Below are positions 44,734 to 53,612 of a stretch of 64,000 bases of DNA, one piece after another. The stretch lies in the NCBI RefSeq assembly GCF_020531945.1, contig NZ_JAJATZ010000001.1, forward strand, positions 496,001 through 560,000, read 5' to 3'. A program made the translations under genes and the position numbers. The notes beneath the pieces are model-generated. The model made no database searches. It was not told the DNA's origin and saw only the letters and a program-made list of their open reading frames with translations. The stretch's first letter is position 1; every line of letters starts with the position of its first letter. This stretch comes from Loktanella gaetbuli. Its GTDB lineage: Bacteria; Pseudomonadota; Alphaproteobacteria; Rhodobacterales; Rhodobacteraceae.

Positions 44734-46862
44734 CAGTTGGCCCCTCCGGTGAACGTGACCCATGTCAGCAGGATCGCGATCCCGACAACCATGGCGAAGG
44801 CATAGGTGAACAGATAGCCGGACTGCATCCGGTTCACGGTACGGGTAAAGAACGGCACGATCCCCATGGCCAGACCGTTGATCCCGCCGTCGATGGTCCC
44901 CTGATCACCGCGTTTCCACAAAAACCCGCCGATCCAGACTGCGGGACGCACAAAGACAAAGTCGTAGAGTTCGTCAAAGTACCATTTGTTCAGCAGGAAG
45001 TTGTACAACGGGGCCTGTTGTTCGGCCAGTTTTGCAGGCAGATCGGGACGCCGGATGTACATCTGATAGGCCAGTCCAAGACCCAGCAGCATCGCGATGA
45101 ATGGCGACACCTTGACCCACTTGGACACCAGATGCGCCTCATGCAGGACGTGGTTGTCAGGGGCCTTGTAGATCGCACCCTTGCCCGGTTCGGCAGGCCA
45201 GACATCAGCACCGTGATCGTCACCTGCCCCCTCGCCCTCGGTTTCTGCCGTCGCCGCATAGGCTGGCGCAATCAGGCTGAAACCAGCGGCGTGATCTTCT
45301 TCGACGTGGACCTCGGATTTGTCAGCCGCGCCAAAAAACACCGCGACATTGGTGTCGTTGGAGAAAAACGGCTTGTAGAATACCATGCCGGAAAAGATCG
45401 CTCCGAACGCCAACACGGCCAGCGGCACCAACATGACCGTCGGGCTTTCGTGTGCGTGTTCATGCGTATGCTTGTCGCCACGTGGTTTGCCGTAGAACGT
45501 CAGGAACATCAGACGCCAGCTGTAGAAACTGGTCATGCCCGCAGCGATCAGCAGCATCCAGAACGCATAGCCACCGGCGGTGCCCGCATAGGCGCTCTCG
45601 ATGATGGCATCCTTGGACACGAAACCCGCGAAACCGACGGGGAACCCGACGTACAGCAGCGGAATGCCCACGCCCGTGATCGCCAGCGTGCCGATCATCA
45701 TGGCCCAGAACGTCTTGGGCAGCTTGTCTTTCAGACCGCCATAGTTCCGCATGTCCTGTTCGTGGTGCATCCCGTGGATGACCGATCCCGCCCCGAGGAA
45801 CAGCAGCGCCTTGAAGAAGGCATGTGTCAGCAGGTGGAACATCGCGACGGAATAGACGCCCAGACCAGCGGCCACGAACATGTAGCCCAGCTGACTACAG
45901 GTCGAATAGGCGATGACCCGCTTGATGTCGTTCTGCACCAGACCGATGGTTGCGGCAAAAAATGCGGTCGTCGCACCCAGGAACACGACGAACCCTGTCG
46001 CCACAGGCGCGAATTCCATGATCGGCGACATCCGGCAGACCAGGAACACACCGGCTGTCACCATGGTTGCGGCGTGGATCAGCGCGGATACGGGTGTCGG
46101 CCCTTCCATCGCGTCGGGCAGCCAGGTGTGCAGGAACAACTGCGCCGATTTACCCATCGCGCCGATGAACAGCAGGAATGCAATGACCTCTGCCGCGTTC
46201 CATTCGCGCCACAGGAACTGGATCTGCGTTTCCGCAAGCTGCGGTGCCTGCGCAAAGATCACGTCAAAGCTGATACCGTCGGTCAACAGGAACAGGCCAA
46301 AGATCCCCAGCAAGAAGGCAAAGTCACCGACGCGGTTCACCACGAACGCCTTGATGGCTGCGGCATTGGCGCTGGGTTTCTTAAAGTAGAAACCGATCAA
46401 CAGATAGGAGGCGACGCCCACGCCTTCCCAGCCGAAAAACAGCTGCACGATGTTGTCGGCCGTCACCAGCATCAGCATCGCAAAGGTAAAGAACGACAGA
46501 TAGGCAAAGAAACGGGGACGATAGCTTTCGTCGTCGTTGAAATTGTCGTCATGCGCCATGTAGCCAAAGGAATACAGGTGCACGAGGCTGGACACGGTCG
46601 TGATGACGATCAGCATGATCAGCGTCAGGCGGTCGACGCGGATCGCCCAATCGGTCGCCAGCGACCCGCTTTCGATCCAGCGCAGCAGGCTTATCGAATT
46701 GGTCGTTCCGTCAAAGGTCACGAATGCCACCCACGACAGGACGGCGGACAGGAACAACAGCGAGGTCGCCGTCCACTGCGCGCCCTTTTCACCGATGATC
46801 TTCCAGGTGAAACCGCAGATCAGCGCGCCGACCAGCGGCGCAAACAGGATGATCGAAAACAT
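44733..46862 (-). CDS. nuoL: NADH-quinone oxidoreductase subunit L
   Basis: 709 residues, the longest antiporter-like subunit, with about 16 helices including the lateral helix at the C-terminal end. LPDAMEGPTPVSALIHAATM and the VIAYSTCSQLGYM blocks are canonical. A soluble acidic insert (about 520-580, with HVEEDHAAGF and GEGAGDDHGAD) is longer than in E. coli. Four bases after nuoK. Confidence 0.96.
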   Translation of the reverse strand: MFSIILFAPLVGALICGFTWKIIGEKGAQWTATSLLFLSAVLSWVAFVTFDGTTNSISLLRWIESGSLATDWAIRVDRLTLIMLIVITTVSSLVHLYSFGYMAHDDNFNDDESYRPRFFAYLSFFTFAMLMLVTADNIVQLFFGWEGVGVASYLLIGFYFKKPSANAAAIKAFVVNRVGDFAFLLGIFGLFLLTDGISFDVIFAQAPQLAETQIQFLWREWNAAEVIAFLLFIGAMGKSAQLFLHTWLPDAMEGPTPVSALIHAATMVTAGVFLVCRMSPIMEFAPVATGFVVFLGATTAFFAATIGLVQNDIKRVIAYSTCSQLGYMFVAAGLGVYSVAMFHLLTHAFFKALLFLGAGSVIHGMHHEQDMRNYGGLKDKLPKTFWAMMIGTLAITGVGIPLLYVGFPVGFAGFVSKDAIIESAYAGTAGGYAFWMLLIAAGMTSFYSWRLMFLTFYGKPRGDKHTHEHAHESPTVMLVPLAVLAFGAIFSGMVFYKPFFSNDTNVAVFFGAADKSEVHVEEDHAAGFSLIAPAYAATAETEGEGAGDDHGADVWPAEPGKGAIYKAPDNHVLHEAHLVSKWVKVSPFIAMLLGLGLAYQMYIRRPDLPAKLAEQQAPLYNFLLNKWYFDELYDFVFVRPAVWIGGFLWKRGDQGTIDGGINGLAMGIVPFFTRTVNRMQSGYLFTYAFAMVVGIAILLTWVTFTGGAN

Positions 46863-46866
46863 GTGT

Positions 46867-47172
46867 TCAGCCCTTCATCACGTTGACGTCTTCAACGTCG
46901 ATGGTCCCGCGGTTGCGGAAGAAGCAGACAAGGATCGCAAGGCCGATCGCGGCCTCGGCGGCGGCGACGGTCAGCACGAACAGGGTGAAAACCTGCCCGA
47001 CCATGTCGTTGAGGAAACTGGAAAACGCGACAAAGTTGATGTTCACCGCCAGCAGCATCAATTCGATGCTCATCAGCAGGATGATCACGTTCTTGCGGTT
47101 CAGGAACAGGCCAAAGATCCCGATCACGAACAGCGCCGCGGCGACCGTCAAATAATGTTCAAGTCCGATCAT
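46867..47172 (-). CDS. nuoK: NADH-quinone oxidoreductase subunit K
   Basis: 101 residues with three membrane helices. The proton-path glutamates are within MSIELMLLAVNINF and AAAEAAIGLAI. Separated from nuoJ by 76 bases of GC-rich palindromic sequence. Confidence 0.96.
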   Translation of the reverse strand: MIGLEHYLTVAAALFVIGIFGLFLNRKNVIILLMSIELMLLAVNINFVAFSSFLNDMVGQVFTLFVLTVAAAEAAIGLAILVCFFRNRGTIDVEDVNVMKG

Positions 47173-47183
47173 ATACGTCCCTC

Positions 47184-47227
47184 CGGGGTGGCGCCCCGCT
47201 AAGTCTTTGGGTCGGGGCCGGGCCCCG
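47184..47227. repeat. Paired GC-rich palindromes between nuoJ and nuoK
   Basis: CGGGG (47184-47188) with CCCCG (47194-47198), and CGGGGC (47213-47218) with GCCCCG (47222-47227), form two small hairpins in the 76-base gap. They resemble the GGGGC/GCCCC repeat at 26763 but have no T run. On the transcript they might tune nuoK expression. Confidence 0.45.
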
Positions 47228-47248
47228 GTGGTCTAGTGGTGGCGCGCC

Positions 47249-47854
47249 CTACAGGCCCTGCCCCGGTTTCACGTCCTTCAGTTCCATCGCCTTGGCCGGA
47301 TCGCGGTGCATCTGGGCCAAGACGTTCTGACGCTTGATGTCCACGCGGTGGCGCAGTGTCAGCACGATTGCACCCACCATTGCGACCAGCAGGATCAGAC
47401 CCGCCAGCTGGAACAGCAGAATGTAACGGTCATACAGCAGCAGGCCGATCAGGGCAGTGTTTTCACCGATATCAGCGGGGGCCGCCAACCGGGTTTCAAC
47501 CTCGTTCGAGAATTCCCAGACGCCAAAGGCAACGGCGAGCTGCATCAGGATCACGATGCCGATCAGCAGACCGATCGGCAGGTATTTCGACATTTCAGCC
47601 TTGAGTACGGCGAAATCCACATCCAGCATCATCACGACGAACAGGAACAGCACCGCGACCGCGCCCACGTAGACGATGATCAGCAGCATCGCGACGAATT
47701 CCGCGCCCAGCACCACGAAAAGACCCGCCGACGACAAGAACGCCAGGATCAGCCACAAGACCGAATGGACCGGGTTGCGTGACAACACGGTCATCAGACC
47801 ACCCAGCAACGTGGTGATCGCGAACATATAAAACGTAAAGGCCATGACCGTCAT
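47249..47854 (-). CDS. nuoJ: NADH-quinone oxidoreductase subunit J
   Basis: 201 residues with five membrane helices, including the flexible pi-bulge helix YVGAVAVLFLFVVMML. It transmits the quinone signal to the proton channels. Its start overlaps the carboxymuconolactone decarboxylase-like gene by four bases. Confidence 0.95.
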   Translation of the reverse strand: MTVMAFTFYMFAITTLLGGLMTVLSRNPVHSVLWLILAFLSSAGLFVVLGAEFVAMLLIIVYVGAVAVLFLFVVMMLDVDFAVLKAEMSKYLPIGLLIGIVILMQLAVAFGVWEFSNEVETRLAAPADIGENTALIGLLLYDRYILLFQLAGLILLVAMVGAIVLTLRHRVDIKRQNVLAQMHRDPAKAMELKDVKPGQGL

Positions 47855-48249
47855 GCGTCGTCGTCCTTGCTCAGTTCCTCGGTGGCGAGGGTCATCGCCG
47901 TTGTCATTGCCGGCACACCGCCGAACAGTCCTGCCTGCGCAATCGCCTCGGCGATTTCCTGGCGTGTGGCACCGGCCGCGATCAGATGGCGCACCGTGAT
48001 GCGGATCTGGTCCTCGGCTGCAGCACCGGTGATGGTCAAGCCCGTAAGCGTGAGCAGCAGCCGCGTCTTGGCGTCTAGCCCGTCCGGGTTCAACCCCTTA
48101 CCAAAGAAAGTCTCCATCATGTCGGCTGACATGGTCGGAAACAGATCGGCAAATCCCTTGGGCACGAATGACGACATGTCAGGGTTGAACTGGCGCGCCC
48201 AGTCCTGACCCTGCTGCATCATCTTGGCAAAGGGGTTTTCGTCGCTCAT
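47851..48249 (-). CDS. Carboxymuconolactone decarboxylase-like protein inside the nuo locus
   Basis: 132 residues, all-helical, with the CMD/AhpD pattern LDAKTRLLLTLTGLTITGAA and IAAGATRQEIAEAIAQAG. It has no CxxC, so is not an AhpD peroxidase, and lacks the gamma-carboxymuconolactone decarboxylase context. It overlaps both nuoI and nuoJ by four bases, so is firmly within the nuo transcript. The role in complex I biogenesis or nearby stress defence is unknown. Confidence 0.82.
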   Translation of the reverse strand: MSDENPFAKMMQQGQDWARQFNPDMSSFVPKGFADLFPTMSADMMETFFGKGLNPDGLDAKTRLLLTLTGLTITGAAAEDQIRITVRHLIAAGATRQEIAEAIAQAGLFGGVPAMTTAMTLATEELSKDDDA

Positions 48250-48734
48250 CGGTAGGGCGCATCCATTTCAAGGTTGCGTGCAATCTCGGCTTCCCAGCGG
48301 TCGCCGTTCGCCAGCAGTTTTTCCTTGTCGTAATACAGCTCTTCGCGGGTTTCGGTGCTGAATTCGAAATTTGGCCCCTCGACGATGGCGTCCACCGGGC
48401 AGGCCTCTTGGCACAGGCCGCAGTAGATGCATTTCGTCATGTCGATGTCATAGCGCGTCGTGCGGCGGCTGCCGTCATCGGTGCGTGGTGCGGCGTCAAT
48501 CGTGATCGCCTGTGCGGGGCACACGGCCTCGCACAGCTTGCACGCGATGCAGCGTTCCTCGCCATTGGGATAACGACGCAACGCATGTTCACCCCGAAAA
48601 CGCGGCGACAGCGGACCCTTTTCATGGGGGTAGTTCACGGTCGCCTTGGGGGCAAAGAAATACTTCATCCCCAGACCGAACCCCTTCCAGAAGTCCTGCA
48701 GCAGAAAATATTTGGCGGCGCGGGTATAGTCCAT
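48246..48734 (-). CDS. nuoI: NADH-quinone oxidoreductase subunit I
   Basis: 162 residues. Two 4Fe-4S motifs, Cys62/65/68/72 (CIACKLCEAVC) and Cys102/105/108/112 (CIYCGLCQEAC), bind N6a and N6b. ATG at 48734 is the normal start; the open frame to 48791 runs into nuoH. Confidence 0.97.
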   Translation of the reverse strand: MDYTRAAKYFLLQDFWKGFGLGMKYFFAPKATVNYPHEKGPLSPRFRGEHALRRYPNGEERCIACKLCEAVCPAQAITIDAAPRTDDGSRRTTRYDIDMTKCIYCGLCQEACPVDAIVEGPNFEFSTETREELYYDKEKLLANGDRWEAEIARNLEMDAPYR

Positions 48735-48735
48735 A

Positions 48736-49773
48736 TCAGCCTCCGATCGTGTAGCGGGCCCACATGCCCCCAAACACTTCAAATTTCGCAAGGAACGCTA
48801 CGATCACGACCCAAGCCAGCGACATCGGCAGGAACACCTTCCAACCGATCCGCATCAGCTGGTCATAGCGGTAGCGGGGGGTGATGGCCTTCACCATGGC
48901 GAACATGAAGAAGCACAGCACCATTTTCAGCACCATCCACAGCACGCCGTCCGGCAGGCCGGGAATGGGCGACAGCCAGCCACCCAGGAACAGCAGCGAC
49001 ACCAGCGCACACATCAGCACGACGGCCATCAATTCGCCGATCATGAACAGCAGGAATGGCGTGGATGAATATTCGACCTGATACCCTGCGACCAGTTCCG
49101 ATTCCGCCTCTGGCAGGTCGAACGGCGGACGGTTGGTTTCGGCCAGCGCCGAAATAAAGAACAGGAACATCATCGGGAAATGCGCGACCCAGTACCAGCT
49201 AAAGATGCCCGCACCGCGCTGCGCCTCGACGATGGCACCAAAGTTCATCGAACCCGTCGAGATGATGATGCCGATGATGATCAGGCCCAGCGACACCTCG
49301 TAGGAAATCATCTGTGCCGCCGACCGCAGCGATCCCAGAAACGGATATTTGGAGTTGGACGCCCAGCCCCCCATGATGACGCCGTAGACCTCGAGCGAGG
49401 AGACGGCAAACACGAACAGGATGGCCACGTTGATGTCGGACAGCACCCAACCATCGTTGAACGGAATGACCGACCAAGCGATGACGGGCATGACGAATGT
49501 GATCATCGGCGCGATGAAATAGACGGGTTTGTCCGCGCCGGCGGGCACCACGATTTCCTTGACGATATATTTAAGGAAATCCGCAAAGGATTGCAGCACG
49601 CCCCAGGGGCCGACCACGTTGGGACCGCGGCGCATCTGCACGGCGGCCCAGACCTTGCGGTCGGCATACATCAGCATCGCCAATGCCAGCAGCAAGGGAA
49701 TCAGCACCAGCAAACACTGGCCAAGGATCAACAGGACCTGGCCCGTGTTGGTCGTGGTGAAGAAGTTGATCAT
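48736..49773 (-). CDS. nuoH: NADH-quinone oxidoreductase subunit H
   Basis: 345 residues with eight membrane helices. QMRRGPNVVGPWGVLQS and ALAETNRPPFDLPEAESEL are the quinone-cavity signatures. The frame upstream to 49821 overlaps the lipoprotein gap; ATG at 49773 is chosen. Confidence 0.97.
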   Translation of the reverse strand: MINFFTTTNTGQVLLILGQCLLVLIPLLLALAMLMYADRKVWAAVQMRRGPNVVGPWGVLQSFADFLKYIVKEIVVPAGADKPVYFIAPMITFVMPVIAWSVIPFNDGWVLSDINVAILFVFAVSSLEVYGVIMGGWASNSKYPFLGSLRSAAQMISYEVSLGLIIIGIIISTGSMNFGAIVEAQRGAGIFSWYWVAHFPMMFLFFISALAETNRPPFDLPEAESELVAGYQVEYSSTPFLLFMIGELMAVVLMCALVSLLFLGGWLSPIPGLPDGVLWMVLKMVLCFFMFAMVKAITPRYRYDQLMRIGWKVFLPMSLAWVVIVAFLAKFEVFGGMWARYTIGG

Positions 49774-49790
49774 ATCCGTTTCCTCAAGCG

Positions 49791-50165
49791 TCAGACGGTC
49801 GGAATACCCGATGCGCCGCAATCTGCAACCTTGACCACGGCGTCAATCGACGCGCGGCCGCGCGGCAGGTCCGGCGAGATGGTGTAAACAGCATCTGACC
49901 GCCAAGTGCCACCCTCTTTGGACGTATTCACCCGCACCAATCGGGTGAAAGCCTGCCCCCGGATCAGCGCATACTGTGCCGCGGCGCATTCTGCATAATT
50001 TTCGACCAATGCCGGATCGTCGGTGCCACGCAGCGCGACACGGAAGTTCACCAGATCGCCGTCCAGCAGATCGGTCTGCACGCCCATATAGTCGGGGCGC
50101 ACAGCATTCGAGGCCATTGGCGCGCATGCGGCCAGACCCAGGATCAGCACGGCAGCACGGCGCAT
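49791..50165 (-). CDS. Small lipoprotein between nuoG and nuoH
   Basis: 124 residues; MRRAAVLILGLAAC gives a lipobox at Cys14. The mature part has two further cysteines (ECAAAQ and VADCGAS) likely forming a disulfide. No known domain. Five bases after nuoG and 17 before nuoH, so part of the operon; similar small lipoproteins are commonly seen at this position in Rhodobacteraceae. Function unknown. Confidence 0.75.
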   Translation of the reverse strand: MRRAAVLILGLAACAPMASNAVRPDYMGVQTDLLDGDLVNFRVALRGTDDPALVENYAECAAAQYALIRGQAFTRLVRVNTSKEGGTWRSDAVYTISPDLPRGRASIDAVVKVADCGASGIPTV

Positions 50166-50170
50166 CGGTC

Positions 50171-52189
50171 TTACTCCGCCGCGATCTTGTCCGTGAGACG
50201 CATCTTGGCGTTGGCCGACAGTTCCGCCATCAGGCCAGAGGCCCGCGCGATCGGGTTCGTCAGGTAGAAGTCCTGCACGGCATAGGCGAAATCACCCTGC
50301 CCCAACGTGCCTGTCTCCGGCAGCACCATCGCATTTTCGGCCACTTCGTCGATGCGACCCAGATGCGGATGCGCCGCGACCAGTGCCCGGCGCAGCTGGG
50401 CCAGCGAATCGAATGGCAGCGTGGCGTCCAGTTCGGCGGACAATGCCCGCAGGATCGCCCAGTTTTCCTTGGCCTGCCCCGGAGGGAATGCAGCGCGCAT
50501 CGCCAGCTGCGGGCGACCTTCGGTGTTGACGAACAGGCCGTTTTCTTCGGTATAGGCGGCGGCGGGCAGGATCACGTCGGCGCGGTGCGCCCCACGGTCA
50601 CCGTGGCTGCCCTGATAAATGACAAAGGCACCGCCGGGGATTTCGACCTCATCCGCGCCAAGGTTATAGATCACCTCTGCCCCGTCCAATGCAGCGGACA
50701 GCCCGCCTTCGGTCACGGCACCCACATCCATCGCGCCGACGCGACCGGCGGCCGTGTGCAGGATCATGACCTTGGACTTGGCCGCCTGCGCCGTTTTCAG
50801 GGCCAGTGCCAGAACCGCGGCACCGTCATCACCCGTCAAGGCACCCTGCCCGATGATCATGACACCGGCCTTGTCGGCCTTGTCGCTGTGATCCATCGCC
50901 GCGATCTTTTCCAGCGCGGCACGATCAGTGCCCAGCTCGACGACGTCGTATGTCAGATCAACCGGTGTGCCGATCCGACCCACGGTTGCACCGCGCGACC
51001 AGGCGCGGCGAATGCGGCTGTTCAGGCCAGCGGCCTCGACACGGGGGTTGGTGCCGATCAAGAAGATATTTTCGGCCGTATCAATGTCCGCAATGGTCGC
51101 GCTGCCAACATAGGCCCCGCGATTGCCGGCAGGCAGTGCAGCACCGTCAACACGCGATTCCACGACACCGCCCAGACCTTCGACCAGCTGTTTCAGCGCA
51201 TAGGCACCTTCAACAGAGGCAAGATCACCGATCAGACCGGCGACCTTCTTGCCGCGCATGGCGGTTGCCGCGGCGGCCAGTGCCTCGGGCCACTCGGCCT
51301 TGCGCAGCTTGCCGTTCTCGCGGATGTAGGGCGTGTCCAGACGCTGGCGGCGCAGGCCGTCAAAGACAAAGCGCGTCTTGTCGTTGATCCATTCCTCGTT
51401 CACGTCGTCGTGGTTGCGCGGCAGAATGCGCATCACTTCACGACCCTTGGTATCGACGCGGATACTGGACCCCATCGCGTCCATCACGTCGATGGATTCG
51501 GTTTTCGTCAGCTCCCACGGACGCGCGGTAAAGCTGTAGGGTTTGCTGACCAGCGCACCAACGGGGCACAGGTCGATGATGTTGCCCTGCATGTTGGAAT
51601 TCAGGGTTTCGCCCAGATAGGACGTGATTTCCGCATCCTCGCCCCGGCCCGTCTGGCCCATCTGGTGAATGCCCGCGACCTCGGTCGTGAAACGCACGCA
51701 GCGCGTGCAGGAAATGCAGCGCGTCATATGCGTTTCGACCAGCGGTCCCAGATCCAGATCCTCGGTCGCGCGCTTCGGTTCGCGGAAACGGCTGAAATCG
51801 ACGCCATAGGCCATCGCCTGATCCTGCAGATCACACTCGCCACCCTGATCGCAGATCGGGCAATCCAGCGGGTGGTTAATCAGCAGAAATTCCATGACGC
51901 CCTCGCGGGCCTTTTTCACCATGGGGCTGTTGGTTTTCACGACGGGCGGTTCGCCGTCCTTGCCGGGGCGCAGGTCGCGGACCTGCATCGCACAGGACGC
52001 GGTCGGTTTGGGCGGGCCGCCCACGACCTCGACCAGACACATCCGGCAGTTGCCCGCGATCGACAGACGCTCGTGGTAGCAGAACCGGGGGATTTCGACC
52101 CCTGCCAGTTCACAGGCCTGAATGAGGGTCATGGCACCATCGACTTCGATCTCTTGACCGTCGATGTTGATTTTCTTGAGGTCGGACAT
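50171..52189 (-). CDS. nuoG: NADH-quinone oxidoreductase subunit G
   Basis: 672 residues. The N-terminal ferredoxin domain has Cys37, 48 and 51 (N1b); HPLDCPICDQGGECDLQ holds the His-ligated N5; CISCTRCVRF starts the N4 site. The rest is the molybdopterin-like domain of NuoG. ATG at 52189, inside a longer open frame to 52336. Confidence 0.96.
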   Translation of the reverse strand: MSDLKKINIDGQEIEVDGAMTLIQACELAGVEIPRFCYHERLSIAGNCRMCLVEVVGGPPKPTASCAMQVRDLRPGKDGEPPVVKTNSPMVKKAREGVMEFLLINHPLDCPICDQGGECDLQDQAMAYGVDFSRFREPKRATEDLDLGPLVETHMTRCISCTRCVRFTTEVAGIHQMGQTGRGEDAEITSYLGETLNSNMQGNIIDLCPVGALVSKPYSFTARPWELTKTESIDVMDAMGSSIRVDTKGREVMRILPRNHDDVNEEWINDKTRFVFDGLRRQRLDTPYIRENGKLRKAEWPEALAAAATAMRGKKVAGLIGDLASVEGAYALKQLVEGLGGVVESRVDGAALPAGNRGAYVGSATIADIDTAENIFLIGTNPRVEAAGLNSRIRRAWSRGATVGRIGTPVDLTYDVVELGTDRAALEKIAAMDHSDKADKAGVMIIGQGALTGDDGAAVLALALKTAQAAKSKVMILHTAAGRVGAMDVGAVTEGGLSAALDGAEVIYNLGADEVEIPGGAFVIYQGSHGDRGAHRADVILPAAAYTEENGLFVNTEGRPQLAMRAAFPPGQAKENWAILRALSAELDATLPFDSLAQLRRALVAAHPHLGRIDEVAENAMVLPETGTLGQGDFAYAVQDFYLTNPIARASGLMAELSANAKMRLTDKIAAE

Positions 52190-52298
52190 GAGAGGCTCCG
52201 GACAGCTAGTGCACCAAAGTGCGTTATCCGGGGTTCTAACGCGCCTGACAGGCTGATGCCAGACGCGCGGACGACTTTTTCGCAGGCGATACCGCGAC

Positions 52299-52691
52299 CT
52301 AGCGCAGCAGCCTGCCGACCCCGCTGCCCTTGGCAATCTGATCCTGTCCCACGGCGCAATAGCTTGCAGGATCGCCGGTCACGGCCCCCAGTTGCACAAG
52401 CTGGCGACGCGCAATCGCTTCCAAGCGGTCCTTTTGTGCGTCGTCGTCGATGTAGGCGTCCACCTCATCACTGGAATAGCCCAGATCGCGCGCCCGCGAT
52501 TTGAGGTTCAGCAACGTGCGGATTCCCTGAAAGGTCCGCGCGTCGATGTCGTCGCACTGGCGGCTGATTTCATAGGCCATGCCTACGACCAGCAGGCCAT
52601 TGGTAATTTCTGCCTCGTCGGCCAACCCCTGTGCGGTTGCAGGACCGGTCAGCCCGGTGGCGGCAATCGCGGCAATCATCAGGTTGCGCAT
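52299..52691 (-). CDS. Exported hypothetical protein, DUF5333-like
   Basis: 130 residues with a signal peptide cleaved after TATAQ (residue 21). The mature part is helical with two cysteines (RQCDD, SYCAV). It resembles DUF5333, a Rhodobacteraceae family found beside nuoG. 109 bases from nuoG. Function unknown. Confidence 0.72.
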   Translation of the reverse strand: MRNLMIAAIAATGLTGPATAQGLADEAEITNGLLVVGMAYEISRQCDDIDARTFQGIRTLLNLKSRARDLGYSSDEVDAYIDDDAQKDRLEAIARRQLVQLGAVTGDPASYCAVGQDQIAKGSGVGRLLR

Positions 52692-52740
52692 CTCGATAAT
52701 CCTTTGTTTTGTTGATCAGGATATCGGTCCGCAGTGGCGG

Positions 52741-53226
52741 CTATGCAATATCAGGGGCACCGTCAGGCGATGTCTCGCCCAGATTGGCCCGCGCCCAAGT
52801 CCAGCCAAAGGCCGCTGGCGTATCACCGTCACGTTTGAAGTCTTCGAGCCGCGCAAGCGCCTCTGACAGCGTGGGTTTATGACCGACGGGCACAGGCCAC
52901 ATCACGAAATGTTGGTCGGTCATCCGTTTGAACCATTCCGCGCGCCGGTTCATGAACCGCGCGTGCAACGTATCAAAGACGTAAGTGCGCAGGCTGGGGA
53001 AATCGGCCCAGACCGTCAGGTTGGCCACGAACTGCGGGTCGCCGTCGATCTTGGCCTCCGTGTTGCCCGTGCCCGGCTCGCCCGACCCTTCCATCATCCA
53101 GACAAAACCCGGCATCCGTTTGCCCAGTCCGTTGATCCGATCGAGGTTGTCCATGAATTCCGCCACGCGCGGATCGTCGGTCGGCGCAATCAGGCGACCG
53201 ATGTTGAGTTCGGCAAGATGCATCAT
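52741..53226 (-). CDS. DUF3291-like protein
   Basis: 161 residues. MHLAELNIGRL and the VWADFPSLRTYVFDT and WPVPVGHKPTLSEA blocks match the DUF3291 family, related to dimeric alpha-beta barrel proteins. It overlaps the small membrane gene as ATGA, fixing the start at 53226. Not part of complex I; function unknown. The long frame to 53505 is not real. Confidence 0.78.
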   Translation of the reverse strand: MMHLAELNIGRLIAPTDDPRVAEFMDNLDRINGLGKRMPGFVWMMEGSGEPGTGNTEAKIDGDPQFVANLTVWADFPSLRTYVFDTLHARFMNRRAEWFKRMTDQHFVMWPVPVGHKPTLSEALARLEDFKRDGDTPAAFGWTWARANLGETSPDGAPDIA

Positions 53227-53495
53227 GGTCCCGCTGTGATCCACACATAAGCCATGACGACGCATGCGGCAGAAAGTGCAAGGACGGCCAAGACGACGAA
53301 TGCAGCAAAGAGCCAGCCCAGCCCAGCACCCAACACAGCCCCTGCCAGGGTATACAAAATACCGGACCCGTTCTGCACGTCCGCGAAGAGATATCCCATC
53401 CCCGCACCCGGAATGACACCGATCGCTGCCGTTATCCGGCGCAAACGTGGCGTGCCCTCGGCTGCCAAATTGCTGAAATCGAAAAAATCCATCAC
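53223..53495 (-). CDS. Small membrane protein
   Basis: 90 residues with three hydrophobic segments (about 23-38, 47-66 and 68-87). The TGA overlaps the ATG of the DUF3291-like gene. It lies just downstream of the terminator after nuoF, so probably has its own promoter in the 53496-53560 gap. Function unknown. Confidence 0.6.
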   Translation of the reverse strand: MMDFFDFSNLAAEGTPRLRRITAAIGVIPGAGMGYLFADVQNGSGILYTLAGAVLGAGLGWLFAAFVVLAVLALSAACVVMAYVWITAGP

Positions 53496-53560
53496 AACCC
53501 CTCACGGCGACGTAGGGTCAGGCTAGGCGTTCACGCGCCTGTGACGCAACATCCACAAAC

Positions 53561-53586
53561 AAAAACACCGCCGCAGCGGTGTTTTT
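53561..53586. terminator. Terminator after nuoF
   Basis: Perfect 11-bp arms (53561-53571 and 53576-53586) with a CGCA loop, and T runs on both strands (53582-53588; A-run 53561-53565). It starts 27 bases after the nuoF stop in the minus direction and would cut the nuo transcript there. Confidence 0.85.
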
Positions 53587-53612
53587 TTAGCGTCAGATGT
53601 GATCCTTTGACC

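Noticed and set aside
45018..46886. A 622-codon plus-strand frame opposite nuoL
   Set aside because: Antisense to a conserved subunit gene; no domain is seen; extreme His/Arg/Gln content.
49976..52504. An 842-codon plus-strand frame opposite nuoG
   Set aside because: It lies antisense to a full-length nuoG with intact cluster motifs. Its composition (His/Arg/Gln-rich) is typical of a reverse-frame artefact.
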